Source: Varroa destructor
Lineage: Eukaryota > Arthropoda > Arachnida > Mesostigmata > Varroidae
Direction: 5' to 3'
NCBI RefSeq assembly: GCF_002443255.2
Contig: NW_019211454.1
Location: forward strand, 63,418,179-63,482,178
Length of the DNA stretch: 64,000 nt
The position numbers and the translations under genes are program-made. The notes below the pieces were generated by a model. It had not been told where the DNA came from, did no database searches, and was given only the letters and a program-made list of their open reading frames with translations. Positions 52,201 to 64,000 of the stretch are shown piece by piece (the first letter of the stretch is position 1; each line of letters starts with the position of its first letter).

Positions 52201-52981
52201 CATTTCGAATGCATTTATTCCGACTTGAGATAAAGCACCTTGATTTTCAAAATTTCTGAAAAAAAATGAGTTACCGAACGGAATAACCTAAAGACGGTTC
52301 TGTCGCTTTCGGTCTGAAAATTTCAACGCGAAAAATGCTCCACGTAACTGCGAAAAACGCTGATAGAATTATTTCAAAAGTTGAGAAAGATTGTCACGTG
52401 AGTAGCTGCGATATCGTTAAGAGACTAAACATCCATTACCAAAAATTTTTACACCATTTGAAAAAGCTGATTACAAAAAATAAAGCTCGATATTTGGGTA
52501 TCATGTAAATTAACACAAAATAATTGACTCAGTCGTATTTCCATCTGTGAAACTTTAAAGTAATGTATCAAACTCGCACCATTTATAAAACCCTCGATAA
52601 CGGGTGATAGAAAATAGATCACGTATGACAATAATGTGCAAATAAAAAAGTATGCTCCACAATCTGTGATAAAATCCAGACCAAAGAAGGCGACGCTATG
52701 TGTCTGGCAGAACTGAGAATAATTTGCTGCTGTGTTTCGGTTTCTACGGAACTTTCTTAGTGGTACTACTTTAATCTCAACGAAGGGATACAAAAATCAT
52801 TTACTACAGTTTTCCATCATTCCGTAAGAAATCAAAAAGGTTTTACAATATGGACTTGCTAGAAAATGGCAGAAAATTACTGCTCAAAATAACGGTTATA
52901 TAGCTTAGTAATATTATTTTAAAACATAAAAAATATCAGCTGCAATCTTAGCTTAAAGGTAGTTAACATTTTCGTGATAAT

Positions 52982-53025
<44 letters not shown>

Positions 53026-54036
53026 GAATTATCGCGCTACCAACAGTACTCATATTGGCAAGGATTATTTCCCAATAACAGAAACGAGCTTACATATTGG
53101 CGTATAGATAATTACATATCAAATATGGTATCCTCAGGCAAATGTTTAAATAAAAGGTTATGTGATTTAGATTATTTATGTTTTATATCTCATTGATATA
53201 GGACGTCGATCGTTTTGGGCCAGACGGATTTTACTGAAGATGAAGTACGTAACCTAGTAGAAGGCATGGGTGATGATTTTCGGGGGGATCTCTACCATTT
53301 GATGAACAAGAACTGTAACCACTTTACCGGCGAACTTGGCAAGGTATGTATGTTTGTCAAGAAAGGTTTTGGCGGTAAATGGAAACTAAGGTTTTTTGAC
53401 TCCACTGAGGACTATATTTAAATCAATTTTAGCTTTCTGCTTTCGAAGCAGAAAGAAATGGCTTTTACCCTAAGAAATCTAGCCATATTGTTGCTCAAAT
53501 TTTACATTCTTATTTCAATAAATTAAGTTTACGTGCAGTTGTCCCATTTATATGGATGTAAACATTGGTGAAAATCATGACAAGTATATCAGTCAGTAGA
53601 GGAACAGATTTTTGCTCAAAACAGGTAGTCATAAATCACTTATACAACTGTCTGAATTTATTATATGTGCTATGTATGTTAATGGGAAATGCCTATATTC
53701 GCATCATTGAACCCTCTGTGCATCATTGAACAGATTCTCTGCGGAAGTGAGATCCCGTCCTGGGTGAATCGTCTGGCGTATCTCAGTTCGCGGGTGCCGT
53801 TTCTGCAAAGGTGCATCCCTAAAGAGTGGCTGACCCCCGTGGCCCTACAACAAAGCATCGAGGGACACCAGCAAGGTACCACCACACAAACCCAACAACA
53901 ACAACGTCGAGACCATTTCAATAGGACCACTCAAAGCCAAATGCTGGATATTCCGCACCGGCAGCGTCCCCGGGGCCCTCATCAACCCCCCAAGAAAAGA
54001 CAAAGTGGACCACATCAGGGCAACAAGAACATGTGA
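49269..54036 (+). CDS. DESI2: Deubiquitinase/deSUMOylase DESI2 (PPPDE family)
   Basis: Exons 49269-49307, 51711-51877, 53202-53343 and 53734-54036 join in phase to give 216 residues. The N-terminus [10 protein letters not shown] is typical of PPPDE peptidases. The catalytic dyad is His29 ([11 protein letters not shown]) and Cys107 (NKNCNHF). The substrate-groove segments [16 protein letters not shown] and, in exon 4, [17 protein letters not shown] and CIPKEWLTP match DESI2/PPPDE1. Donors are GTAAGT, GTAAGC and GTATGT; all acceptors are AG with pyrimidine tracts. The ATG follows an ACA-repeat leader with AAAATGG context. Family enzymes are cytosolic cysteine isopeptidases acting on ubiquitin or SUMO conjugates. 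In this form the C-terminus is a Gln/Pro/Arg-rich disordered tail of about 50 residues ending at 54036. A donor inside exon 4 gives an alternative tail, annotated separately. Confidence 0.95.
49903..49924. repeat. (TA)n microsatellite
   Basis: Uninterrupted TA dinucleotides in DESI2 intron 1. Confidence 0.95.
52973..53036 (+). repeat. Long foldback around a TA microsatellite in a DESI2 intron
   Basis: CGTGATAATCCTATA on the left pairs with TATAGAATTATCGCG on the right with two mismatches, with a TA run between. The whole 64-bp unit is self-complementary and lies in intron 2. Confidence 0.8.
53433..53455 (+). repeat. Perfect 10-bp-arm hairpin in DESI2 intron 3
   Basis: CTTTCTGCTT, TCG, AAGCAGAAAG: a tight perfect inverted repeat 90 bases after the exon 3 donor. 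Confidence 0.8.
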
Positions 54037-55996
54037 TATGTGTTTGGCCCTTGTGTATAAATGCTTTATGGTCTCTCTGGCCACAAGCACAGAGCCTGAC
54101 AGAAAAGTGGAAAAACAAAGCTATTTAGGAAAACTCTTTATTTACATTGTATAGAATTCATTACATAGAACAATTCCACTGTAGAATACGAAATGCGCCT
54201 GTCGCTTGCCCTCCATGGCATGCCTGTACGTAATGATGTGTATACGACCTATTCTGATATATTGTTTGAAAATGTTCTATTTTAGTGTATGTACTTTTAT
54301 TGTTATCGTTTTCAAACATGTGTATGGATTATTAGTTGGCGAGTAGTTACACTATAACCTGATATGAATTAATTTTTACGATAGAAAAAAGAATGTCTTA
54401 GAGGGTACGTTGTAACTAGGCGTCGATGAACGGATGATATGTCGTTTTTTTGGCGTTCTCTTGAAGCCGATCTATAGCAAGTTTATTTTCTTTGATTAGG
54501 AATTGTACAGTGCATTAATACTTCTCTTAGCAATTAGCTAGAATTACGTTTTCGTTGAACAAGAGCATTTCATAGAGGCTGCAATTCACCTAACGTTCAA
54601 GGTGTGACTTTCACACTGTTTTTGCTAGAAACAGTGTATTCCTACTCGAAACGAGAGTTTCGATTGTTTTTGTAAGGTATTTGACATGACTGTCCGCTAT
54701 TGACTCTGCCATAAGCATATAACCTTGAATATAAGTACATAACTTTTCTATAGAGCATTTTATTGGCGATAATACCTTAGATTTCAATATAACACCCGTT
54801 GACAATTACCGCATGTGTACATACGAATGACTGACCTGCTAGTCGGCCCATCGATTATCATATCCTACGTATCTAACTGTACTTAGACACCGATCGATTT
54901 TCACGTGTATATATAGCACACTGGCAATGAAGACACCTTTGGATAATACCAAGTCCCTGTTTGTTGTGATAGTGTCCCATAACTCATACAGAAGGTGAGC
55001 TAATTACTTAGAAAAACAAATATTGCGACGTAAGGTCATCCCAGAAATATTTGTCTGTGTATATATCTCGAAAGGGTAATGTGTTCATTATTTATAATAG
55101 TAGCATCTTATTATGCTTACCCATGATTAAACGAATTAGTGGGTTGTTTTTTCCTGATGTGTGTTGTTTCGGTTCCGAGACACCACAGTTCGAAATATTA
55201 ACTAGGGTACACGAAAGGTGTAAGCGTTACCACGACTGTCGAATGCGGTAGAATGGTGGATGAATACCACGGGCGTATTTAGCTACTGCCGCGAAAAGAT
55301 TGGAATGACGTGTCAAAAAATTAATGCAATCTTGAGACGGGATGGATTCTGATGTATTAGGTAATTAAGGAATAAACATGAATCGAACTAAAGTAGGCAG
55401 TTGTTTCTTGCGTCTCTCTTTGTCTACACATTGAATGCGCGATCCACGCTATTAGTTCGGTGCTGGAATCTGTTGAAGCTCTAAGGCTTACTCAATATTT
55501 CATTTTGCACAATACTCTTACATGTTCAAAGCCCATTGAATCATTCAATAGATGTTTTTTCAGTGAGAAAAGAGAATGGTTGTGCTTGCACGAACAACAC
55601 GGAAACCAAACATTTTATTTTTGAAAGAATTTGAGAAACCAATTTGAATATGTTTTATTTAGCATAGCAGGTCCGTAGTGTTATGTAAAACATTATACAA
55701 AAGTTATGATGGCAACTTTTTCATTTATAGATATTTTTAGTTAGTTTATGTTATGCTGTTTGAAATTAAACCAACGGACTAGAAGTTAATGTGTGATTCG
55801 AGTATCACACAAAGCTATTCGTATCATTGGCTCATGCAAGATGTCTTAAGAAGAAGATGTTCGATGCTTTGTGTGCTCTAACAATTTGAAACCATATTGG
55901 TATTCTAGTAAAAGAACCGTTTTAGTCCATTAGTTGTCTCGCAACCACTGTAACCAGCGTAAGACTATTGTATGCTTCTTTGATATTTTCACCTGA

Positions 55997-55998
<2 letters not shown>

Positions 55999-56036
<38 letters not shown>
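55999..56036. repeat. (TA)n microsatellite
   Basis: Uninterrupted AT dinucleotides, 38 bases, in the long intron before the alternative DESI2 exon. Confidence 0.95.
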
Positions 56037-56039
<3 letters not shown>

Positions 56040-56652
56040 TTTAGACATTTTCAAGCTGACAATCTTGTTTGAAAAGTAATATAATTTATCCATAATTGAT
56101 GCCTTATACGACCAGGAAGCGACAAACTGATAAGATTTACTTACTTTACCGATGAATTGGTAGTCAACAACTGCCAACTAAGTGAACTGATGGGTAATAT
56201 CTAATGGAAGACTAACCACAGTTATCTTCATGCAACAATTCTCTTTAGATGGAACCATAGTATCGCAAGCATCGTTGGTAGTTAACCTGCAACTTAAAAG
56301 CTTTGAACATCTAAATGGCAGAAGGTGGCACGCACAAATATGACTGTTCCTAAAAACCCCGGCTTCTAGCACGTTCTTTTATATAGCGTAGCTCTTCGTG
56401 TCATCAATTGAAAATTATTGCTGAATGCATGTATCTTTTGGTTTGTTTTTCAGAAGACTTCACTGTGATTAACATCCACGCAACATTCAACACAAAAACA
56501 CGCTTCTTTTTGTCTAAATCCCTTATTATATAACGTCCTTTTAGTGAACTTTTTTTTTTTTATAATTATTAAAGATCTGTATGTTTTTTCTTTCTTGTTC
56601 ATCTTGTGGTTTTTCCACTATGATGCAATTCTACCCCCATTTGCTTCTACAG

Positions 56653-56780
56653 GTTCAAATTCTCCTCTACATCCTACAGTACGGAGTCGAACGTCTTCGT
56701 TCACGAACTCGAGGGACTCCGGAGTTCCGCCTTCTCCCTCTTCGTTACCCCACCCTGCGCCGAATGAACGGCGGATCTGA
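56653..56780 (+). CDS. DESI2: Alternative last coding exon of DESI2
   Basis: A CTACAG acceptor at 56647-56652 opens a 128-base coding stretch that is GC-richer than its flanks. It fits in phase with a CAAG|GTACCA donor at 53875/53876 inside exon 4. The joined form would be about 205 residues, close to the 194 of human DESI2. It would end in a Ser/Pro-rich tail of 41 residues (starting SNSPLHPTVRSRTSS) in place of the Gln-rich one. GC-richer sequence continues as a 3' UTR to an AATAAA at 57096. This is inference from splice phase and composition; transcript data are absent. Confidence 0.55.
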
Positions 56781-57095
56781 ATCAGCATACCCGTTGACGA
56801 ACACGATGCGTGGCCGTCCTCCAGTCGGACACCAACAACACCTCGGCAGCGGCTGCTACAAGAAAGACGACTTACACAAATGCACCTCTATAACATTCTG
56901 CATACCTTAACAATCCTACTTATGACTCTGCCAAAAACGAGCTCCGCCACAGATTCCGCAAGTCGTCGTAGGTTTAGAATCACAAAAGCGATTTGCCGTT
57001 GTAGCACTTGGCTTACTCTGGATTACTTGGAAGGAGAGCGCTTTAAGGATTGTGTAACATAAAAGCTGGCTGTTTGACGACAGCTCGGTTCTGTA

Positions 57096-57101
57096 AATAA
57101 A
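57096..57101 (+). terminator. Candidate poly(A) signal of the long DESI2 transcript
   Basis: AATAAA lies 316 bases after the stop of the alternative last exon, at the end of the GC-richer stretch. Confidence 0.5.
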
Positions 57102-58788
57102 CAATTCTGTACACATTGTAGAAGGAAATGAGCTATAGGAAAGTACTATAATACTTGTGTAGAAGATACTCAGTTACATGGCGCCAATGGTCGTGGCTTT
57201 CAGTGTGAGTGGCATAGTTTGTTAGCTGGAGGTTCATAATGCCATGATATCGTCATAGTTAGACAAGTGACTGCCTTATTCTGGTTTATAAAAAAACAGC
57301 ATGTAAACTGGAGAAAAAAGTAAAGTTGTGACAGCTATAATAGATAGCGCAGCATCCCGTGGTGATAACGTTAACCCTATATGGTAACACTGTCTTTACA
57401 CAGGAGCCAAAAGCACAAGTAATGGAGTAACAGGTACTACGAATGTAACGTAGGTTAACAAAACGGATATCTGATGAACTTGATTAATTTTAGAAAGTCA
57501 ATGCCAACCTGTAACTATACTTTGACCGTGTTTGCAAAATAAAAACATTGCTAATTAATTTTCGCTTCGACATGAGCTTCATCGACGATAAGCACCACAC
57601 GTTCAATGAATCTCTAGCGAGCCTCTAGAACTCTGTGGAGTTGATTAATTCCAACAAATATCAACTTTACGCCGATTATGGTGCGTACTTTATTCATATA
57701 TGTTTTGACCCATTTATTTTTCCCATTCTAGATACAAAGCGTCTTCCTCTTCATATATCTTTGAATAAAACATTTAATTCCTTTATGCTAGATTCTAATT
57801 TGTATAGGAGGATTGTCGCATACTTGGCAGACACCTTGCGTCTTTAGACAGAATCTTAAAAGTCTTTTCCGGGAATCTCACATGTGCATTTGCTAAAATT
57901 GCCAACTGCCCCTCAAACGCAATGTTCATTATATCGATATATCTTCCATACGTCACTTGCCTCGCAACGGCTGTCTTAGTTTTAAAACTTCTCATCTATG
58001 GAAGCAAACATTATAATCTTCGTAAGATTTCTTGCCGAGTCACATCTTTTACGTCTCCGTTATTCGTAATGTTTTACGGCAGAATCGTTTATAGATAACC
58101 CAGCAAGTACGTTTATTCTATGATATTAATAAAACTATACGAGACTACGCATACCACACGCGTTAACTTCATTAAATTTCAAGGACGGACTTGTTTTTCA
58201 TCCCGAATACGTGGAAAATCGAATGCAAAAGAGAACAATTTTCCGAGTTTTGTATACAAACAAATAGATACAATTTAACAAATTATATAAATACATATGT
58301 AAACGACCACATTTATTTATAGGGTGATCTATTAACTGGATAAAACTGCCTCTTGTGCGGTTCGGAAAGAGCGGCTATTTTAGCCCAAAATACACATACA
58401 TATACATAGAAATCACGTAAAGAAGAGAGAATGTATAACCACTGGTTAGATGATAACACGTGTTACGTTTGATAAATAATATGCTTACTATCGTAAATGA
58501 CTATAATATATATAAAACTATTGATATATATGACTATAATATATATATATATATAAAATTAGGAGAAAACAATTATATGTATATGTATGTATATATATGC
58601 AGACTCTCCACAAAGCGGATCGGGTAGTCTATATTTCCTTGAATCCCTCCGCTGCCATCATATTTCGAGCAATCACGACGTTCAGCAGCTAGAGACTGGC
58701 AAAATAACCGGGCATAAGGGTATTATATACCTACAACCGGTCAAAACCGGAAACACATTGATTGTAATTATATAATTTATACGTCCGT

Positions 58789-58791
<3 letters not shown>

Positions 58792-58833
<42 letters not shown>
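58792..58833. repeat. (TA)n microsatellite
   Basis: Uninterrupted TA dinucleotides, about 42 bases. Confidence 0.95.
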
Positions 58834-58836
<3 letters not shown>

Positions 58837-61795
58837 TGTCCTGAAGTAACAAAGAAGCCCACACGTCACTAGATGTAACCTATTCAGTGCAACAGTGTAG
58901 TGATTCTCGCGCATTTGTGGCAGAATATCCGTAACTTTAACGGGGTTGCGTACGGCTGAGCGGAAGGAGAAAAATATATATAAAAGAATAAATACATTTA
59001 TGCTCGATAATCTACAGATGACCAATGACAACCAATACCAAGTAGTAATGGCATTATAAAGCGACCACAAGCATAACAATGGCAAAGTAATGCTTGGTGG
59101 AACAAGTCAGGGTGAAATCCAGCAGGGTTTGTCGTGAACCATATTAAAGGATAACGATGTATGTGCACTTCAATACCGTATGATTAGTTACTATTTTTAA
59201 TTGAATGCGACGAACTATTGAGTGTATGCATTATCTATTACTTAACGAGACCAGAAAAGAGAGAGAGACAAAAGGTTGTGTGCATATATGCCTGGCACAC
59301 AAGTGCGCCATTTAGGGCTGAGCGTATGGCTAGATTGTGACTTCTCTTCTCTATCTCTCTGATTCTTTGTTATTATTATTATTGTGTATTACTATTATTT
59401 GTGCGCCTGCACTTTATTGTTATTGGTTAATAAATTATTGCTGTTTTGTTCGAATTGCCAAACTTCAGCGAACACTTATGCCTTTGAAACTATGTCCAGC
59501 TTAATCGCATATAAATATGTTTACAGGCAACTCTCCGTTCACCCGAACTAAGATAACGAAATCCGTTTACGTCCATTATATGCTTGTTTTCTTTGACTAT
59601 AAAGTAGACGACTTCTTCTAAAGATATCGCTTATTTTACCATTACGTGTCTGTGCGCAAAACATGTGTGCTTGCCTATGGCAAAAATGTGACGCAAAATT
59701 TTTGGAGCAACTGTTATTGACTCAAAGTATGAAAGCTTACTTATATCAGATAGATAAACGATTCCTTTGTGCGCATTTTTTGCATTTTTTTTCCAGGAAA
59801 CTGCTAAAACATTCCAACTTCCTTTTCTTCTCGGCTATGAATTTCTTAACAGTTTTTCACGGTATGATTAAATCCCTTAGTTTAATACAATTTGAAAATC
59901 ACAGGTTTTCCTAGCTTCATACTCTTCCCTATGTATGATATGCAACATTCAAGACGGAGTGTTTGAGAATGAATGTTTGATGAGTTCGAATATTTTCTTA
60001 TAATTTTTATTTTATATATATATATATATATACATATATATATGTCAATTATAAATTATTATTATCGCCTGTAGTAGTGAAATAGTAATTAAAGTGCGTA
60101 GGTTATCTAAATGAATGGTGTTTATTATATACATAGCAGATCTTTAAGTATCATTTATATTTATGTAAGTTAAATAAATACATATAAATCTACATGTATG
60201 TAGTAAAACTTGATGATGCCTATAATAATTCCGACTGACCGAATCGATGTTTGTAAGATTGGCAGCAACGTCAACTCGGTAGGCGATGTAAAGTATTTTG
60301 TGTAATGATTTAGTTATATAGATGCGATCGTAATAATAATAATAAAAAAAAACTGTAACGTGGGTGAAATAGATCATAGGAGACGTTTGAAAACAGTGAA
60401 TAAATATAGATCAAAAATATATATATAGGAATGCGAGAAACACGTGGAAGGCATTGAATTACCGAATAAAAAATCGTTTTTGATGTAACATAATAAACTA
60501 AGCAAAAGATGAAATGAAAAGGTTTTAGAGAAAATTTGAAATGTTCAAAGTTTGTTTTAATAGCGAAAGGCATTGGATTGATTAGGTGATAGTAAAACCA
60601 ATTTAGTCCACTGGACATATGTACAACGGAATAAGTAGAAACAAACCAAAAGTTGCATCTACAAGAATGAATGGCAAGTTAACAACAGCTATGGCAAGTG
60701 GTCACAATCAATAAAGGTTCCATAGATATAGTATTGCTGAGAGATGCCAGTATCTTGTTTAAGCAATGCTTCTTCAACGAACACTGAGCAGTGTTATACA
60801 AACAGCTTCATAGTATTTCAGTTGCCGCAGGGCAAATACGACGACAACTGGCACGCCAGCACCATATAGCAAGGCATCTACATCAAGCAAAGAGAATAAT
60901 AGAATAAAAGCTGCTTATATTTTTCTTTTTATAGCTTTCGAACTGTCTCAATTTGAACAGCGCACCAAAATCAACAGGCGCTTTAACGGATCTGAGCTGA
61001 AAATTCGGCAATTAGTAACTCTTTAAACTGGAGAAATGCTAAATCTGTTAAAAGGGGCCGTAAGTAATAATAGGGTGGAATTTTAGCTGCCCACATAGCC
61101 TATTGCTTTCAGCCTACCTAGGACCTACGTACTTAAAATGGGTTCAAAGCACCTAAAAAAATAAAAATAGTAATCAGAAGCCAGTTAACAAGGTCAGTTT
61201 AATAGGCTTAAGACTAACCAAGCTGTCCGTTATATATAAGCGTTTTTATTTTTGTTCACTTCAACGTTTCAATAAGTATCTTTTCATATTTGCGATTTCT
61301 TTATTTTTACCCGTCAATTACATTATCAAGCATCTTGTTTCATTTGTTAACCGTTGTGTCGACTTTTTAAAAGTAGCTGATATTTGTTTCATGCATGAAT
61401 GACTCTGTCTATTTGGGTCGCGATCTGTTGAAAGATTACGAGTGCGATTAGAAGGAGGGTTACGAAATATGCCTTGAACAATATATGCTCGCATATTTCC
61501 TTTCTTTGGATGCTTGTTAGATAGTTTAATTAATTATTCATAGTTCCCCCACGCGATTAACGTCTAATACTACCGTTAAATTAAGACCTTTAGAACGCAT
61601 TAAGCCTCATGATCGCTGTTTTAAATGACTAGGCGATATACTCTATATAATCATATGAACCAGGGCCTAATAATTCATTTGGGTTAGGGCCAGCTCCGTC
61701 GAATCTGTACGTTACTCCTTCTGTTGTAACTCTGGTGCTTGCTAGCTTGGCAGAACTACCTATAACTATGCAAAACTGTCGAAAAGTATAATTAG

Positions 61796-61797
<2 letters not shown>

Positions 61798-61830
<33 letters not shown>
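61798..61830. repeat. (TA)n microsatellite
   Basis: Uninterrupted TA dinucleotides, about 33 bases. Confidence 0.95.
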
Positions 61831-61832
<2 letters not shown>

Positions 61833-64000
61833 GTTAGTAAAAAGCAGTCACGCTAAAAAAATTACTTTTCGAAAATATCAACACAATAAAACCATTACCT
61901 TCAGATGACTAAATGTGACAAAATGACGGACGTTTACTTTGACGTAATCATTATCGCAGTATAGCGGTGAGTAGATTTTGTTTTGTTCAATGCAGATACC
62001 AAATGGCAGAGCTCAATTTTTCGATTTTAGACTTCGCTGATAATTCAAAGATGGAGACATCCGCAATCGCCAGATAAGACTGCACGACCTATGGGCATTG
62101 CGGGCCGCTTGATCACCTCGTACCTGCAGGCTCATTCAGTTGGCTGCTCCCTTAGGTTAACTAATAGACACCATGTAGCGGCGATGTGACTAAAGTCAAC
62201 ATCGTCGTAAGGCTCCAAACTTCTGCTAATCTAGTATAGAGAGGTAGGGCGACATGATCTTTCGTTCCGCTCTTTTACTATCATAGTGAATATGGCCAAG
62301 CGATTTTATGGTAAAAAGAACCTAATTCTGCTGTATTTTTAGGTACGCAAATCATAGAGAACTAGTGTCATGACATGAGTTAGTCACTTGCGCCTATTGA
62401 GCCCAAATGAGATAACAAGTTGTAAACTCAACTTCTAAGCTTTTTGTTATTTCGCAAGTCCATGCGAAATATAAGGGCGGAGTTATACAAAACACTGGCA
62501 GGATACGATACACTTTAATTTAGTTAACATATATGTCTATAGGCATTTCTGAAACAGCTTTTGTCTATGCGATGCAGCGCAGTGTTTATCTATCACCAAA
62601 TGGAAATAAGTAACACCAAATTCAATTATGAAACTGCTTTCCAGTATTTCGACATCTGTATTTAGAATTAACTTATGCCGAAATAATATTAATCATCAGC
62701 TTTTTTATTTCTCCATGATATCAGTGACTGTGTTTCATTCATTCAGCTAGTTCTGACGAATAATAAAAGAAAGAGCAAAGAAAACGATGGAATCCAAGTA
62801 GTTTTTATAATTTTTTTAAGTTTTATTTTATACATAATACACAGCTTTTCCTCCTGTTTCATTTTTTCACGTAATTTAAACCAGTGGTTGAATTCACAGT
62901 TGTCTGGTCCTTATTCTGGTTATTTCAGCTTTTTGTTATTGATTGTATGAGAGTAGAACACCAGCGAAATAGGTGAACTACAGATGTCTGTGTATATACC
63001 CGGATTTCGGAACCCGGAATCGTTTTCTTATTAGCCAGCGACCCCCTAATTTTCTGCCTTCCTTCTTTATTTCGTTCTTCCGCTGTTGCCTGTTTGCATT
63101 CACTCCCTTCTGGTGAGCCACTACCGCTGCTTCCTTCGATCCGATAGCAGCTGTTTTTATGTAACTAACGTAATAATTAATAGATAATATATTTTTCCTT
63201 GAATTAACGAACATCCGTTATTCAGACTTTTAACAATAAAACAATATACGAACTTTCCTTATCTTATCGCTGACAACAGTTCATACATGACATTCGGCCT
63301 TGTGTATATGGGCGCTTTTGTGTCAATGTGTTGCATATTTAATTTTGTTAAATGTGTGTATTGATCGTCACGAAGTCTTTCGGCAGAACGCGTCACTAAG
63401 GACGCGGGCATTTCGGACGGTTGCGATCTGCGTCGTCATTAAAGCGCCGTGTACTAACATACCAGACGTGAACTGGTAAACTTCTTTTTTATTGATTGCA
63501 CTTGAGCGATCTCTTTTTTTTGCTTTGTTGTTATCTTCTAGTTGCTTGTAATTCAAGCGACGCAATGAATGAACTGCAAGTACAATAGAGTTCATCATGC
63601 GATCTGACGATATGGTATTGGCTTGTTTCGAAAGCGTCACATGGAAATTCAATACAAATAAGTCTATATTTTGTTCACATTTTTATGTAAGTTGTAGTAT
63701 TAATTATGGAAAAAGAAGAAAATGATTACTCGTATATAGTACTATCTATGGTCGTTGAAGTTTATGTGGGCCTCGCTTGCGTCGCAGCAGGCCTTTTGGT
63801 GAATTTAGCAGCTTAGGCCGCGAACGATTCCGTAGTAGACAAAAGCTTTCTTTGATATATAGAGTGTGTATACATGTAAATATGCTTACGTCATTCATAC
63901 GTGTTGCTGTTCATAATTATTATTATCTGATACTTCCGTAATGCTACTTCTACGCCTTGTTTACAACAAGTCAGAGGCAGTGTGCTTATAGTACACAAAA

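Larger units (their letters stand above)
57111..64000. other. Gene-free AT-rich right end
   Basis: No gene supported. The sequence is AT-rich with several TA tracts, a local duplication of TGACTATAATATATATA near 58499 and 58532, ATT triplets near 59370, and short frames without domains. Any neighbouring gene lies outside the window or has exons too short to see. Confidence 0.5.

Overview
The window is animal nuclear DNA: AT-rich, low gene density, spliced genes with introns from a few hundred bases to about 3 kb, and many AT, trinucleotide and tetranucleotide simple repeats. I found no operons, CRISPR array, rRNA or clear tRNA. Three clues point to an arthropod, most likely a chelicerate and plausibly a mite or tick: two Ly6 genes of the arthropod GPI-anchored type, an intact secreted gene of the sphingomyelinase D (spider/acarine) family, and the overall genome texture. 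The species assignment is inference.

Layout. At 5141-9658 (+) there is a complete three-exon Ly6/uPAR-domain GPI-anchored protein, rebuilt from phase-compatible splice sites. Facing it, at 13577-13831 (-), is the last coding exon of a second Ly6 protein, so the two form a convergent pair. A possible signal-peptide exon lies further up the minus strand at 17873-17992. From about 18 to 32 kb there is no recognisable gene, only foldback repeats, a decayed repetitive patch and a possible small insertion flanked by 16-bp direct repeats. At 32355-35128 (+) lies a complete five-exon gene for a secreted phospholipase D/sphingomyelinase D-like enzyme of about 337 residues. It keeps the catalytic His pair, the metal ligands and the C-terminal tail motif.

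A possible start exon of an unknown minus-strand gene is at 36892-36940, next to a GC-rich block (about 37.0-38.2 kb). At 43851-44093 (-) is ROMO1, a small inner-mitochondrial-membrane protein. About 220 bp from it, on the other strand, a short start exon ends in a consensus donor, which suggests a shared bidirectional promoter. A GC-richer tract with trinucleotide repeats (about 45.1-49.2 kb) precedes DESI2 (PPPDE-family deSUMOylating/deubiquitinating cysteine peptidase). DESI2 has four exons at 49269-54036, plus a phase-compatible alternative last exon at 56653-56780. The remaining 7 kb holds only AT-rich non-coding DNA and microsatellites.

The genes do not form a pathway. They are independent housekeeping (ROMO1, DESI2) and secreted or surface (two Ly6, one SMase D-like) genes. 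The most notable items are the intact SMase D-like gene, the Ly6 pair, the DESI2 alternative C-terminus and several long, nearly perfect foldbacks.
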